In this document: positions 50,213 to 59,509 of the stretch, in pieces | Numbering within the stretch: the stretch's first letter is position 1 | Layout of the letters: the number at the start of each line of letters is the position of its first letter | Position numbers and translations under genes: made by a program | Source of the DNA: Halobacteroidaceae bacterium | Lineage (GTDB): Bacteria; Bacillota; Halanaerobiia; B1SED10-174 | Direction of reading: 5' to 3' | Assembly (NCBI GenBank): GCA_003551665.1 | Contig: PUNE01000129.1 | Coordinates: 1 to 64,000, forward strand | Length of the DNA: 64,000 bases | The notes under the pieces: generated by a model | Databases searched by the model: none | What the model saw: the letters and a program-made list of their open reading frames with translations, nothing else | What the model was told of the DNA's origin: nothing

Positions 50213-51314
50213 TGAGATACTTTCCCAGGAAGAAATTGATTCTCTCCTGGAATCAGAATCCCGGGAAAAAGAGGACCTGACTCCCGATGAAAAAGATGTA
50301 ATCGGCGAGGTTGGAAATATATCCATGGGGGCTGCAGCAACTGCTCTCCATAATATTCTGGAAAAACCGGTCCAGATTACCACACCCCAGGTTTCTATAA
50401 CCAGCCTGAGCAAGGTTATTAGGGAACAGCAGAAACCCTTGGTTTTGGTTGAGGTTGGTTACGTTTCCGGGCTGGAAGGGGTAAGCCTCCTGGTAGTCGA
50501 GGAAAGGGATGCAGCGGTAATTGCTGATTTGATGCTGGGTGGAGAGGGAGAGGATCTGGTTGAAGAAATAGGAGAAATGCAGCTCAGTGCCCTTTCCGAG
50601 GCAATGAACCAGATGATTGGTTCGGCCTCAACTTCAATGTCCCAGATTTTTAACCGGGAAATTGAAATATCCCCGCCAAGAACGGAATACATTACCCTGG
50701 AAGACAAGGTTGAAAGCTCCAGCAAATTTTCCAGTGATGAAGAAATTGTCCAGATTTCTTTCCGGATTTCTATTGGGGAACTTGTTGACAGCACAATAGT
50801 CCAGCTTGCTCCCAAAAACTTCCTGAAAGATATGGTCAAGAAGCTTGTAGCCGGGCAGCTCTCCCTGATTGAGGGAGCGGAAGTGAAAAACGAAAAAGAA
50901 TCAAAATCACCTCCCCCGGAAAGCGAGGAAACCCGGGAAGAGTTGAAGAGTCCTGGAAAAAGCGAGAAAAAAGAAGTTGAAGAAACCAATACGGTAAAGG
51001 CTCAGAAAATGGATTTTGAAGAACTGGAACCCCAGCCAAAGGGGGGAGAGGGAAGATCCATCGAGCTCATCAGGGATATTCCCCTCCAGCTAACGGTAAG
51101 GCTGGGGCGGGCAAAGATGACGATCAAGGAAATCCTGGAACTGGGCAAAGGCTCAATTATCGAACTGGACAGGCTGGCCGGGGAAGACGTTGATCTGCTT
51201 GTAAATGGCAAGCTGATAGCCAAGGGTGAGGTAGTTGTTATTGAGGAGAACTTTGCCTTCCGGATTAAAAAAATTATCAGCCCCATGGAAAGAATACAGG
51301 ATATAGAAACGTAG
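50205..51314 (+). CDS. fliY: Flagellar motor switch phosphatase/FliN-type protein FliY
   Basis: The 369-residue protein begins with a second copy of the LSQEEIDSLLES peptide. Two CheC-like motifs follow (DEKDVIGEVGNISMGAAATAL; GEMQLSALSEAMNQMIGSAS), both typical of CheY-P phosphatases. The FliN/SpoA domain is at about 285-369 (IPLQLTVRLGRAKMTIKEIL). The fused form is usual in Firmicutes. Confidence 0.94.
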   Translation: MNNEILSQEEIDSLLESESREKEDLTPDEKDVIGEVGNISMGAAATALHNILEKPVQITTPQVSITSLSKVIREQQKPLVLVEVGYVSGLEGVSLLVVEERDAAVIADLMLGGEGEDLVEEIGEMQLSALSEAMNQMIGSASTSMSQIFNREIEISPPRTEYITLEDKVESSSKFSSDEEIVQISFRISIGELVDSTIVQLAPKNFLKDMVKKLVAGQLSLIEGAEVKNEKESKSPPPESEETREELKSPGKSEKKEVEETNTVKAQKMDFEELEPQPKGGEGRSIELIRDIPLQLTVRLGRAKMTIKEILELGKGSIIELDRLAGEDVDLLVNGKLIAKGEVVVIEENFAFRIKKIISPMERIQDIET

Positions 51315-51339
51315 AAAGATTTGACTGGGGGAAAGTACG

Positions 51340-51672
51340 ATGAATGGAGTGGAGACAGGTAGTTATATCTGGGAACTGATCAGGGTTTTGTTTGCCCTGG
51401 GTGCAGTAATAGTCCTGATATTCCTGGTCCGTCGTTATGGAGAAAAATTCCTGATGGGGAAAGGAAACCTTAAAGACCAGGGCAGCGGTGAACTCCAGGT
51501 TAAACAGAGGATACCCATGGGAGTTAAAAAGCAAATCGTGGTTGCCAGAATGCGGGACGAGGTTTTGCTCCTGGCGGTCAATGAAGGGAATATAACCCTG
51601 CTCAGGAGTTTCCCGGCCGGGAAAAGTGACCTTTCTGGCTGGAGCGGGGAGGGGGCAGATTATGAGGATTAG
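51340..51672 (+). CDS. fliO: Flagellar biosynthesis protein FliO
   Basis: The 110-residue protein has one membrane helix (about residues 9-30) and the FliO core (LQVKQRIPMGVKKQIVVARM ... EVLLLAVNEGNITLLRSF). It helps assemble the export gate. It overlaps fliP by 11 bases. Confidence 0.85.
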   Translation: MNGVETGSYIWELIRVLFALGAVIVLIFLVRRYGEKFLMGKGNLKDQGSGELQVKQRIPMGVKKQIVVARMRDEVLLLAVNEGNITLLRSFPAGKSDLSGWSGEGADYED

Positions 51673-52414
51673 CCCCCTGGTATTGGGTCCTGTTTTTCTG
51701 GGAATAATATTAATATTTAGCGGTACGGTTGACGCCCAACCCATGGAACTGCCTCCCATAGAAATTTCTCTTGGAGAGGAAGGGGCAAGCAACTGGGGGG
51801 TGGGTTTACAATTAATTTTATTGTTGACCGTTCTCTCCCTGGCACCTTCAATTGTAATCATGCTTACCTCTTTTACCCGGATTGTTGTAGTGCTTTCTCT
51901 GCTTCGGAATGCCCTGGCAACCCAGAGAATGCCCCCCAACCAGATTATTGTTGGACTGGCCCTTTTCTTAACGTTATTCATCATGTCCCCCGTTTTTGGA
52001 CAGATTAACGAGGAGGCATTTCAGCCTTATCTTGCTGAAGAAATTGGAGAAGAAGAAGCACTGGACCTGGCTTTGCAGCCTTTGCGGGAGTTTATGTTTG
52101 ACCAGGTGTCCGACCGGGACCTGGCTCTCTTTATCGAGATAGCAGGAGAGGAACGTCCTTCAAATCAGGAGGAAGTCCCCACCCTGGTCCTTGTTCCGGC
52201 TTTCATTATCAGTGAACTGAAGACGGCCTTCCAGATTGGATTCCTTTTATATATCCCTTTTATTATTATCGATATGATTGTAGCCAGCACCTTAATGTCC
52301 ATGGGGATGCTGATGCTGCCGCCGGTCATGATTTCTCTGCCCTTTAAAATCCTTTTATTCGTTCTTGTGGACGGCTGGTATTTGGTAATCAGGTCCCTGG
52401 TAACTACTTTCTGA
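51662..52414 (+). CDS. fliP: Flagellar export protein FliP
   Basis: This 250-residue protein has a signal peptide (about residues 1-24) and four membrane helices, with the family blocks ILLLTVLSLAPSIVIMLTSFTR and VPAFIISELKTAFQIGFLLY. ATG 51662 is chosen for GGGGAGGGGG upstream and correct signal-peptide length. Confidence 0.95.
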   Translation: MRISPLVLGPVFLGIILIFSGTVDAQPMELPPIEISLGEEGASNWGVGLQLILLLTVLSLAPSIVIMLTSFTRIVVVLSLLRNALATQRMPPNQIIVGLALFLTLFIMSPVFGQINEEAFQPYLAEEIGEEEALDLALQPLREFMFDQVSDRDLALFIEIAGEERPSNQEEVPTLVLVPAFIISELKTAFQIGFLLYIPFIIIDMIVASTLMSMGMLMLPPVMISLPFKILLFVLVDGWYLVIRSLVTTF

Positions 52415-52425
52415 GGGGGAAAAAA

Positions 52426-52698
52426 ATGAGCTACGAACTGGTTATTTTTCTGGGAAGAGAAGCGCTCCAGACAATTCTCCTTGTAACTGCCCCGGTTCTG
52501 GGTCTTGGCCTTTTGACTGGCCTTCTGGTCAGTATTTTCCAGGCTACGACCCAGATTCAGGAACAAACCCTGGCCTTTATCCCCAAGATTGTGGTTGTCC
52601 TTGTTTCCATTGTTGTCTTTGGTCCCTGGATTCTGCGGGTGCTGGTAGATTTTGTAGAAACTCTCTACATTAATATTCCCCACTACCTGGCGGGGTGA
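52426..52698 (+). CDS. fliQ: Flagellar export protein FliQ
   Basis: The 90-residue protein has two membrane helices with GREALQTILLVTAPVLGLGL and ATTQIQEQTLAFIPKI, diagnostic for FliQ. Confidence 0.94.
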   Translation: MSYELVIFLGREALQTILLVTAPVLGLGLLTGLLVSIFQATTQIQEQTLAFIPKIVVVLVSIVVFGPWILRVLVDFVETLYINIPHYLAG

Positions 52699-52704
52699 TG
52701 GGTA

Positions 52705-53481
52705 ATGGAAGAGCAAATAATTCTAATGGTCCTGAACTTTGGGTTGATTATGACCAGGTTAATAGGTTTCTTCCTTGTTGTTCCGTTTTACGGGAGCGTT
52801 CAGATCCCTCCCCGGGTCAAGGTTGGGCTTTTACTCTTTTTGACTCTTCTGGTTTTCCCTGTGGTGAGCCAGGGAGGCCCTTCTAGCCTGCCCCCGCCGC
52901 TTGAATTCAGTGTGCTTCTTCTGAACGAGGTGCTTGCTGGTTTTCTGATGGGGTTCGTGGTGTTTATAACCTTTTCCACCGTCCAGCTTGCGGGCCAGTT
53001 TATAGACCTGAGAATGGGTTTTGCCCTGGTAAATGTTCTGGACCCCCAGAGCGGTGAACAGATACCCCTGGCCGGCCAGCTTAAAACCATAATTGCCACC
53101 CTTTTGTTTTTAAGTCTGCAGGGCCACCACCTTCTACTGCGGGGGATTTTCCAGAGTTTTGAGGTCCTGGAACTGGGGCAGGCCTTCCCCATTCTAATCA
53201 GCGGAGATTACATTATCCGGATTGTAGGCAACCTGTTTTATATAAGTTTTATGATGGCCCTCCCAGTAATAGCAATCCTTTTTATCAGCGACATTGTATT
53301 CGGTTTTCTTGCCAGGACCATTCCCCAGATCAATATGTTTAGCGTGGGTATCCCCACCAAGATTCTCCTCGGCATAATGGTCTTATTCCTTTCTTTACCG
53401 ACCTTCGGAAACTATTTCCGAGAAGTATTTCAGGGAATGTTTGGCCAGTTGAATAATCTCATCCAGGGAATAGGGGGGTAA
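52705..53481 (+). CDS. fliR: Flagellar export protein FliR
   Basis: The 258-residue membrane protein has about six helices and the motif FGFLARTIPQINMFSVGIPTKI found in all FliR. It completes the FliPQR pore and is 3 bases from flhB. Confidence 0.94.
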   Translation: MEEQIILMVLNFGLIMTRLIGFFLVVPFYGSVQIPPRVKVGLLLFLTLLVFPVVSQGGPSSLPPPLEFSVLLLNEVLAGFLMGFVVFITFSTVQLAGQFIDLRMGFALVNVLDPQSGEQIPLAGQLKTIIATLLFLSLQGHHLLLRGIFQSFEVLELGQAFPILISGDYIIRIVGNLFYISFMMALPVIAILFISDIVFGFLARTIPQINMFSVGIPTKILLGIMVLFLSLPTFGNYFREVFQGMFGQLNNLIQGIGG

Positions 53482-53484
53482 ACC

Positions 53485-54549
53485 GTGTCTCAGGGAACCC
53501 AGGAAAAAACGGAAAAGGCGACGCCAAGGCGAAGAAAGAAGGCCCGCGAAGAGGGACAGGTGGCCAAGAGCAGAGAGCTAACCATGGCCCTGAGCCTCCT
53601 GCTGATTTTATTGTTTTTTCTGGGGATGGTTCCCCTGGGGATTAATTACTTCCAGCAGTTTATGTACCACTCCCTGACGGCGGACGTCACCCTGGAATTA
53701 ACCCCGGCCAATCTGCACCGCAGGGTCATGGAAACAGCCCAGGTGGCAGCATTAATTATCATTCCCATGCTTTCAGCCGCTGCTTTTTTTGGACTGGCAG
53801 GGGAATTAACGCAGGTTGGCTTCCTCTTTACAACCAAGGTGCTCAAACCAAAGCCAGAACGGCTCAACCCAATCAAGGGTTTGCAGAGAATATTTTCCAA
53901 GCGGGCAGTTGTAGAACTTTTGAAAGCAATTTTAAAGGCTGTAATGTTCATGGGAGTCGCAGTATCCGTTCTGCAGGGCTTCATCCCGGTTTTACTTAAA
54001 CTCCCCCATATGGCCATTCATGATGCTCTGGGTGAGGTGGGAATGGTAATCTTCCGGATAGGAATTATTATTGCTATATTTCACCTGATAATAAGTGCCA
54101 TGGACTATGCCTACCAGCGATGGGAGCATGAAAAAAATATCCGGATGAGCAAAAAGGAAGTCCGGGATGAACACAAAGATACTGAGGGGGACCCCCTGAT
54201 TCAGAGCAAGGTAAAAGAAAGACAGCGTTTTATGGCCCAGCAGAGAATGATGCAGGAGGTTCCCAGTGCCGATGTTATCATAACCAACCCGACTCACCTG
54301 GCAATTGCCCTGCGCTACGATGGTGAAGAGATGGCTGCTCCCCAGGTTGTTGCCAAAGGAAGCGGTGAAGTAGCCTTAAAAATAGTTGAAATTGGGCGGG
54401 CCAATAATGTTGAAGTAATGGAGGAAAAAGCACTGGCCCAGGCCCTTTACCACTCAACAGAGGTTGGTGAAGAGATACCACCCGAACTGTACCAGGCTGT
54501 TGCGGAAATTCTGGCTTTTGTTTTCCGCCTCCAGAAGTATTATTCCTAG
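53485..54549 (+). CDS. flhB: Flagellar export switch protein FlhB
   Basis: This 354-residue protein starts at GTG 53485. Four N-terminal helices precede a cytoplasmic domain with the self-cleavage site NPTH (Asn268-Pro269). Family motif EKTEKATPRRRKKAREEGQVAKSREL is at the N-terminus. It switches export from hook to filament subunits with FliK. Confidence 0.96.
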   Translation: MSQGTQEKTEKATPRRRKKAREEGQVAKSRELTMALSLLLILLFFLGMVPLGINYFQQFMYHSLTADVTLELTPANLHRRVMETAQVAALIIIPMLSAAAFFGLAGELTQVGFLFTTKVLKPKPERLNPIKGLQRIFSKRAVVELLKAILKAVMFMGVAVSVLQGFIPVLLKLPHMAIHDALGEVGMVIFRIGIIIAIFHLIISAMDYAYQRWEHEKNIRMSKKEVRDEHKDTEGDPLIQSKVKERQRFMAQQRMMQEVPSADVIITNPTHLAIALRYDGEEMAAPQVVAKGSGEVALKIVEIGRANNVEVMEEKALAQALYHSTEVGEEIPPELYQAVAEILAFVFRLQKYYS

Positions 54550-54564
54550 GTAGGAGGTTTCCAG

Positions 54565-56655
54565 ATGGCTCTATCAGCAAAAGAAATGCCCATTCACTGG
54601 ATACAGCGATATAGCGATATTTTATTTGCTTTCATCCTTGTTACCGTAGTGGTAATGTTCATTATTCCCCTGCCAACAGTGGTGCTGGATATTTTTATAA
54701 CCTGCAATATTGCTTTTGCTTTGACTGTTCTCCTGGTCAGTATTTACACGGGGGAGCCCCTGGAATTTTCGGTTTTTCCAAGCCTGCTGCTTTTTGCAAC
54801 CCTTTTTCGCCTGGCTCTGAATGTTTCCACAACCCGGCTAATCCTTGGCCAGGCCGATGCAGGTCAGATGATTTTTGCCTTTGGGGATTTCGTTGTTGGC
54901 GGAAACTATGTGGTTGGTTTTATTATCTTCCTGATTCTTGTGGTAATCCAGTTTATCGTAATTACCAAGGGAGCAGAAAGGGTTGCCGAGGTTGCAGCTC
55001 GTTTTACCCTGGATGCAATGCCTGGAAAACAAATGAGTATTGACGCCGATCTAAATTCCGGATTGATTAATGAAGAAGAAGCCCGGCAGGAAAGAAAGAA
55101 AATCCGCCAGGAAGCGGATTTTTACGGGGCAATGGATGGAGCCAGCAAGTTTGTCAAGGGGGATGCAATAGCGGGAATTGTAATAACGCTGATTAATATT
55201 GTTGCGGGACTTGTAATCGGGGTTATTCAGCAGGGAATGGCGTTGGAAGAAGCCCTGCAAACCTACGCCCTGCTTACAGTTGGAGACGGTCTGGTATCCC
55301 AGATTCCCGCTCTTTTAATTGCAACTTCAACGGGAATGGTTGTTACCAGGGCTGCGGGAGAAGCCAACCTGGGCCAGGATCTTTCCCTGCAGATGCTCAG
55401 CCAGCCCAAGGCCCTGCTGGTCGTGGCCAGCATTTTATTCCTCCTGGGATTGAGCCGGGGACTGCCAACCATGCCCCTGTTTATCCTTGCAGCAGTTGTT
55501 GGGGGTCTATACTTTTTCTTCAAGGCGGAAAAAACCAAAAAAGAAGAAGTAGAGGAGGTGGAAGAGGGAGATCTGGAACCGCCCTCCAGGCCCACCCTGC
55601 AAAAAGAAGATTACAAGGAATTAATCCGGGTTGACCCTGTTGAGATGGAATTTGGTTACAACCTCTTACCCCTGGTTTTACCCGAACAGGGAGGGGATTT
55701 CCTGGAAAGGATAACCCTCATCCGCAGGCAGGTGGCTACCGAACTGGGAATGATCATCCCGCCGGTAAGGGTTCTGGATAACATGCAGATGGATCCCAAC
55801 ACTTACAGCATCAAGCTAAAAGGGATGGAAGTTGCCAGGTTTCAGATTCGGCCCAACCATTTCCTGGCAATGGATTCGGGCAGTGTTGAACAGGAGATGA
55901 AGGGGGTTGAAGTAAAAGAGCCTGCCTTTGGGCTGCCTGCCCTCTGGATACCCGAGGACAGGCAGGAAGAAGCGGAAATAGCCGGGTACACCGTTGTAGA
56001 TCCTCCTTCAATAATGTCCACCCACCTGACCGAGGTCTTGAAAGAACATGCGGCTGAGCTTCTCGGACGCCGGGAGGTAAAAGAGATTGTGGAAACTCTG
56101 AAAGAGGATTACAGTGCTGTGGTAAACGAATTGATCCCGGACCAGATGACGCTGGGAGAAATCCAGAAAGTGCTTCAGTTCCTTCTGGAGGAAGAAGTAT
56201 CCATAAGGGATCAGGTAACCATCCTGGAAACTATGGCGGACTGGGCTGGCCAGACCAAGGATCCGGCTGTCCTCACGGAATATGTCCGCCAGGCCCTGCA
56301 GAGGCACATCTCCCGACAGCACCAGGAGGATGGTTTGATCCAGGCCCTTACCCTGGCTCCGGAGCTGGAAGCGGAACTGGGAGAAAGTCTGCAGCAGAGC
56401 GAGAACGGGTCGTTTTTAAACCTGGATCCAGTAAAGGCCAGGCAGGTAATTGATGCCGTGATTACCAAGTTCAGCGAGGTCAGAAACCAGGGGAAACAGC
56501 CCGTAATCCTGACTAATCCCATTCTTCGCTTTCACCTGAAGCGCCTTCTGGACCGGGGACAGAGTAAAAACCAGATACCGGTTTTATCCTACAACGAGAT
56601 TGATCCCGGAATTGAAGTTCGCTCCGTGGGGGTGATCAGAGTTGAAACAGGTTAA
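54565..56655 (+). CDS. flhA: Flagellar export protein FlhA
   Basis: This 696-residue protein has about eight membrane helices (residues 20-320) with the FHIPEP motif region (RFTLDAMPGKQMSIDADLNSG). A large cytoplasmic ring domain follows. It forms the proton-coupled export gate. Its last codons overlap the flhF start by 14 bases. Confidence 0.96.
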   Translation: MALSAKEMPIHWIQRYSDILFAFILVTVVVMFIIPLPTVVLDIFITCNIAFALTVLLVSIYTGEPLEFSVFPSLLLFATLFRLALNVSTTRLILGQADAGQMIFAFGDFVVGGNYVVGFIIFLILVVIQFIVITKGAERVAEVAARFTLDAMPGKQMSIDADLNSGLINEEEARQERKKIRQEADFYGAMDGASKFVKGDAIAGIVITLINIVAGLVIGVIQQGMALEEALQTYALLTVGDGLVSQIPALLIATSTGMVVTRAAGEANLGQDLSLQMLSQPKALLVVASILFLLGLSRGLPTMPLFILAAVVGGLYFFFKAEKTKKEEVEEVEEGDLEPPSRPTLQKEDYKELIRVDPVEMEFGYNLLPLVLPEQGGDFLERITLIRRQVATELGMIIPPVRVLDNMQMDPNTYSIKLKGMEVARFQIRPNHFLAMDSGSVEQEMKGVEVKEPAFGLPALWIPEDRQEEAEIAGYTVVDPPSIMSTHLTEVLKEHAAELLGRREVKEIVETLKEDYSAVVNELIPDQMTLGEIQKVLQFLLEEEVSIRDQVTILETMADWAGQTKDPAVLTEYVRQALQRHISRQHQEDGLIQALTLAPELEAELGESLQQSENGSFLNLDPVKARQVIDAVITKFSEVRNQGKQPVILTNPILRFHLKRLLDRGQSKNQIPVLSYNEIDPGIEVRSVGVIRVETG

Positions 56656-57664
56656 GCGTTTTAAAGGATCAAGCATGCAGGAGGCTATTCAACAGGTTCG
56701 GGAAGAACTTGGTCCCGAGGCTATTATTTACCAGACCCGCCGGCTTAAAAAGAGAGGTTTCTGGTGGATGGAAAACCAGGGCGGAGTGGAAATAATGGCT
56801 GGAGTAGAGGAGAAAAAACCGGAGTTTTCCAGCCTGATTAAAGAGGCTGCAAAAAAAGAGGTTCCTTTTCCCGATATCCAGGAAGAAATCCGGCTTAAGC
56901 CAGCCCAGAAAATTTCCAACCTGCCTCCCAACCTGGAAAAAAAGCTCCTGCAGAGGGGGGTTAAAAGGGAAATCCTCCTGGAAATGGGAGCGGGGCTCGC
57001 GGCTGTGGATAATTATGGGCTGATCAAGGAAAAAATCCAGACCAAACTTCCCCGGGAAAAGCAAATCCATCCGGGGGAAGGCTTTCCCAGGGTTGTTGCC
57101 CTGTTCGGACCCACAGGAACCGGGAAAACAACTGCAGTAGCCAAGCTTGCAGGAAATTTTGGGAGAAAACGGGGATTGAGAGTTGTTTTGCTGAACCAGG
57201 ACACCAAAAGGCTGGGGGCCGAGGAGCATTTTGATATGCTCGCCCGGGAACTGGGGGTTGAATCAGAAACGATATTTTCCTCCGGAGAATTAACCAGGGC
57301 CATTGAAAAGTATTTTGATGCCGACCTGATTTTTCTTGATACTGCGGGTTGTAATCCCCTGCAGAGAGAAGAATTATTGCAGATGAAAACAATAATTCGC
57401 CACGATTTTATTGACGAAAGGCTGCTGGTTTTGAGTATAAACACCAGGATTGAAGATCTAACAGACTACCGGGAAAGGTTCGGTGAAATCGGGTTTTCAG
57501 GGTTTGTTTTTACCAGGCTTGATGAAACCCAGGCCCTGGGAAATATTTTTAATTTGGTCTGGGGGAGAGAAGAAAGTCTGTGTTATTTAACCAGTGGGCA
57601 GGGTGTTACAGACGACATCCAGGCCCTGCAGCCAGGGAAACTGGTTGACGAGATTTTCCAGTAA
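56642..57664 (+). CDS. flhF: SRP-type GTPase FlhF
   Basis: The 340-residue protein starts at TTG 56642, inside the end of flhA. After a variable N-terminus it has the SRP GTPase G domain: G1 GPTGTGKTTAVAKLA (about 157-171), a divergent G2 (NQDTKRLGAEEHF in place of DTYRIGA), G3 DTAGCN, where the usual Arg is Cys, and TRLDET. It places the flagellum at the cell pole with FlhG. The usual flhG (ylxH) does not follow; a PilZ gene does. Confidence 0.9.
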   Translation: MKQVKRFKGSSMQEAIQQVREELGPEAIIYQTRRLKKRGFWWMENQGGVEIMAGVEEKKPEFSSLIKEAAKKEVPFPDIQEEIRLKPAQKISNLPPNLEKKLLQRGVKREILLEMGAGLAAVDNYGLIKEKIQTKLPREKQIHPGEGFPRVVALFGPTGTGKTTAVAKLAGNFGRKRGLRVVLLNQDTKRLGAEEHFDMLARELGVESETIFSSGELTRAIEKYFDADLIFLDTAGCNPLQREELLQMKTIIRHDFIDERLLVLSINTRIEDLTDYRERFGEIGFSGFVFTRLDETQALGNIFNLVWGREESLCYLTSGQGVTDDIQALQPGKLVDEIFQ

Positions 57665-57736
57665 TTGGGGTTAATATTACCTGCTGGCATGGAAACAGAA
57701 TAATCTTGTTTTTTCTTAGCAGGGGAGTTGAGGGTT

Positions 57737-58381
57737 GTGAAAAAGACAGGTTTGCAGGAAGACCAGGAAATTTTCGTGGAAATAAAGGGCTCTCATTCGG
57801 GGGTTTATGCCACAAAGGTCCTCGATATCCAGGGAGGACAGTTCAAAATGGCTGCTCCCCAGATTAAGGGAGCAACTGTACCCCTGAACAGCGGTGACAA
57901 TGTTTCAATCTCATATACAACAGAACGGGGAAAATTCATCTTTATGACCCGGGTCCAGGACAGGAACCGGGAACCCCTTCCCCACTATATCCTGGAGCTA
58001 CCGGAGAAAATATACCGGGTCCAGAGACGCAAGTATGTCCGGGTAGAAGTGGAAGGGCGGGTTGATTACCGCCTGCGGCCGGTGGACGGGAAAGAGGTGA
58101 ATGAATTTACCCGGGGCAGGATTTTAGATTTAAGCGGAGGCGGGGTGGGGATTAAGGGATCCCTCAGGATCGAAGAAGGTGAAGAGATTGAAATGGAGAT
58201 TCCCATTCTCGAGCTGGATTATCCGCTCTGGGGTGTTGTCCGCCGACTGAAGGAAGACAAAAAAGGGGAAGATCACAGGATGGGAGTGGCATTTGTTGAT
58301 ATTGATTCGGGAATCAGGGAAAGAATAATCAAGTGGCTTTTTGAGTACCAGCGGAACCTGCGGGGAGCAGGTGAAGAATAA
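57737..58381 (+). CDS. PilZ-domain c-di-GMP receptor (YcgR/DgrA type)
   Basis: The 214-residue protein has an N-terminal YcgR-like beta domain (about 1-95) and a C-terminal PilZ domain with the ligand motifs QRRKYVR (RxxxR, about residue 96) and DLSGGGVG (D/NxSxxG, about 133). GTG 57737 is preferred over TTG 57728 since GGGGAG lies 10 bases upstream. YcgR-type proteins brake the motor on binding c-di-GMP. Its stop overlaps the next start. Confidence 0.9.
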   Translation: MKKTGLQEDQEIFVEIKGSHSGVYATKVLDIQGGQFKMAAPQIKGATVPLNSGDNVSISYTTERGKFIFMTRVQDRNREPLPHYILELPEKIYRVQRRKYVRVEVEGRVDYRLRPVDGKEVNEFTRGRILDLSGGGVGIKGSLRIEEGEEIEMEIPILELDYPLWGVVRRLKEDKKGEDHRMGVAFVDIDSGIRERIIKWLFEYQRNLRGAGEE

Positions 58382-58650
58382 TGCAGGGTCGGGCAGGGGA
58401 ACAAAAAATCATTCTTTCTGGTCTTAGTCTGGGCCCGCTCAGTGGTTTGGTTTTTCTATTGACAGGTCTCTATCAGGGAGAAGACGTTGTTAGTTCTCTC
58501 CAGAAGACACTCAACTGCCTGCTGGTTTTTACCGCTTTAAGCCTGTTAACTTCTTTCATTATGGGGGTTAATCGCAAAAAACACAATGGGAAGCAGGGTT
58601 GGGAAAATCAAAACTGTAGGGCTGGCACCCAGAAACAGGGCAATGGTTAA
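58381..58650 (+). CDS. Small membrane protein between pilZ and sigD genes
   Basis: The 89-residue protein overlaps the pilZ-gene stop (TAATG). It has two hydrophobic helices (about residues 10-30 and 40-61) and a hydrophilic, Gly/Gln/Asn-rich tail. Unrecognised. Confidence 0.6.
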   Translation: MQGRAGEQKIILSGLSLGPLSGLVFLLTGLYQGEDVVSSLQKTLNCLLVFTALSLLTSFIMGVNRKKHNGKQGWENQNCRAGTQKQGNG

Positions 58651-58690
58651 GCTGGAAAGGAAAAGACTGATTTAGCGGGGGGGTGAGCCA

Positions 58691-59491
58691 ATGGGTAAGG
58701 CGGAGATGCCGCAGATGGCTCAGAAAAGTGACGAAGAACTGAAGGATTTATGGGATCTTTACCGACAGGAAAGGGATCCAGAGGCCCGCAGAAAACTTAT
58801 CCTGAATTACTCCTATCTGGTCAAGTATGTTGCGGGCCGGGTAATGATTCATCTGCCTTCCTACGTGGAACTGGACGACCTGGTTTCCTACGGGACTATT
58901 GGATTGATTGACGCAGTTCAGGGTTTTAATCCGGATCACGGGGTTAAATTCAGTACATACGCAGTAGCCAGAATCAGGGGGGCAATTTATGATGCCCTTC
59001 GAGCGATGGACTGGGTCCCGCGGTCGGTCCGGGAAAAAGCAAAAATGATCAGTACTGCAATGGCCGAACTGGAACAGGAACATAAAAGGCCCCCTTCTGA
59101 CGAGGAATTGGCCTCGCATCTGGAAATTTCCCAGGAAAAGCTGGAAAAAATCCTGTCCCAGGTAACCATACCACAGGTAATGTCTCTTGAAGGGCTGGGA
59201 GGTAACGGGGACGAAGAGGAAAAACCTTCCCTGGAAATTCCAGGCCCCCGGGATGAGGATCCCCTGAATATTGTCCAGGACAGGGATATGAAAGAGAGTC
59301 TTGGTCGGGCCATTGAAAGACTCCCGGAGAAAGAGCAGCTGGTTGTTTCCCTTTATTATTACGAGGGGCTAACCCTGAGAGAAATCGGAGAAGTTCTGGA
59401 TTTATCTGCTGCCAGGATTTCCCAGCTGCATAGCAAGGCAATACTTCGCCTGCGGGGAATGTTGGGTCGTGATAAAAGCAGTTTCCTTTGA
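58691..59491 (+). CDS. sigD: Flagellar sigma factor SigD/FliA
   Basis: This 266-residue sigma-28 factor has region 2 (DDLVSYGTIGLIDAVQGFNPDHGVKFSTYA read in parts; ARIRGAIYDALR), region 3 (RPPSDEELASHLEIS) and region 4 (LPEKEQLVVSLYYYEGLTLREIGE) including its recognition helix. It directs late flagellar and chemotaxis genes. No flgM anti-sigma gene is in the window. GGGGGGTG precedes the start. Confidence 0.95.
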   Translation: MGKAEMPQMAQKSDEELKDLWDLYRQERDPEARRKLILNYSYLVKYVAGRVMIHLPSYVELDDLVSYGTIGLIDAVQGFNPDHGVKFSTYAVARIRGAIYDALRAMDWVPRSVREKAKMISTAMAELEQEHKRPPSDEELASHLEISQEKLEKILSQVTIPQVMSLEGLGGNGDEEEKPSLEIPGPRDEDPLNIVQDRDMKESLGRAIERLPEKEQLVVSLYYYEGLTLREIGEVLDLSAARISQLHSKAILRLRGMLGRDKSSFL

Positions 59492-59509
59492 TTTGGAGGA
59501 GTGAAAGCA

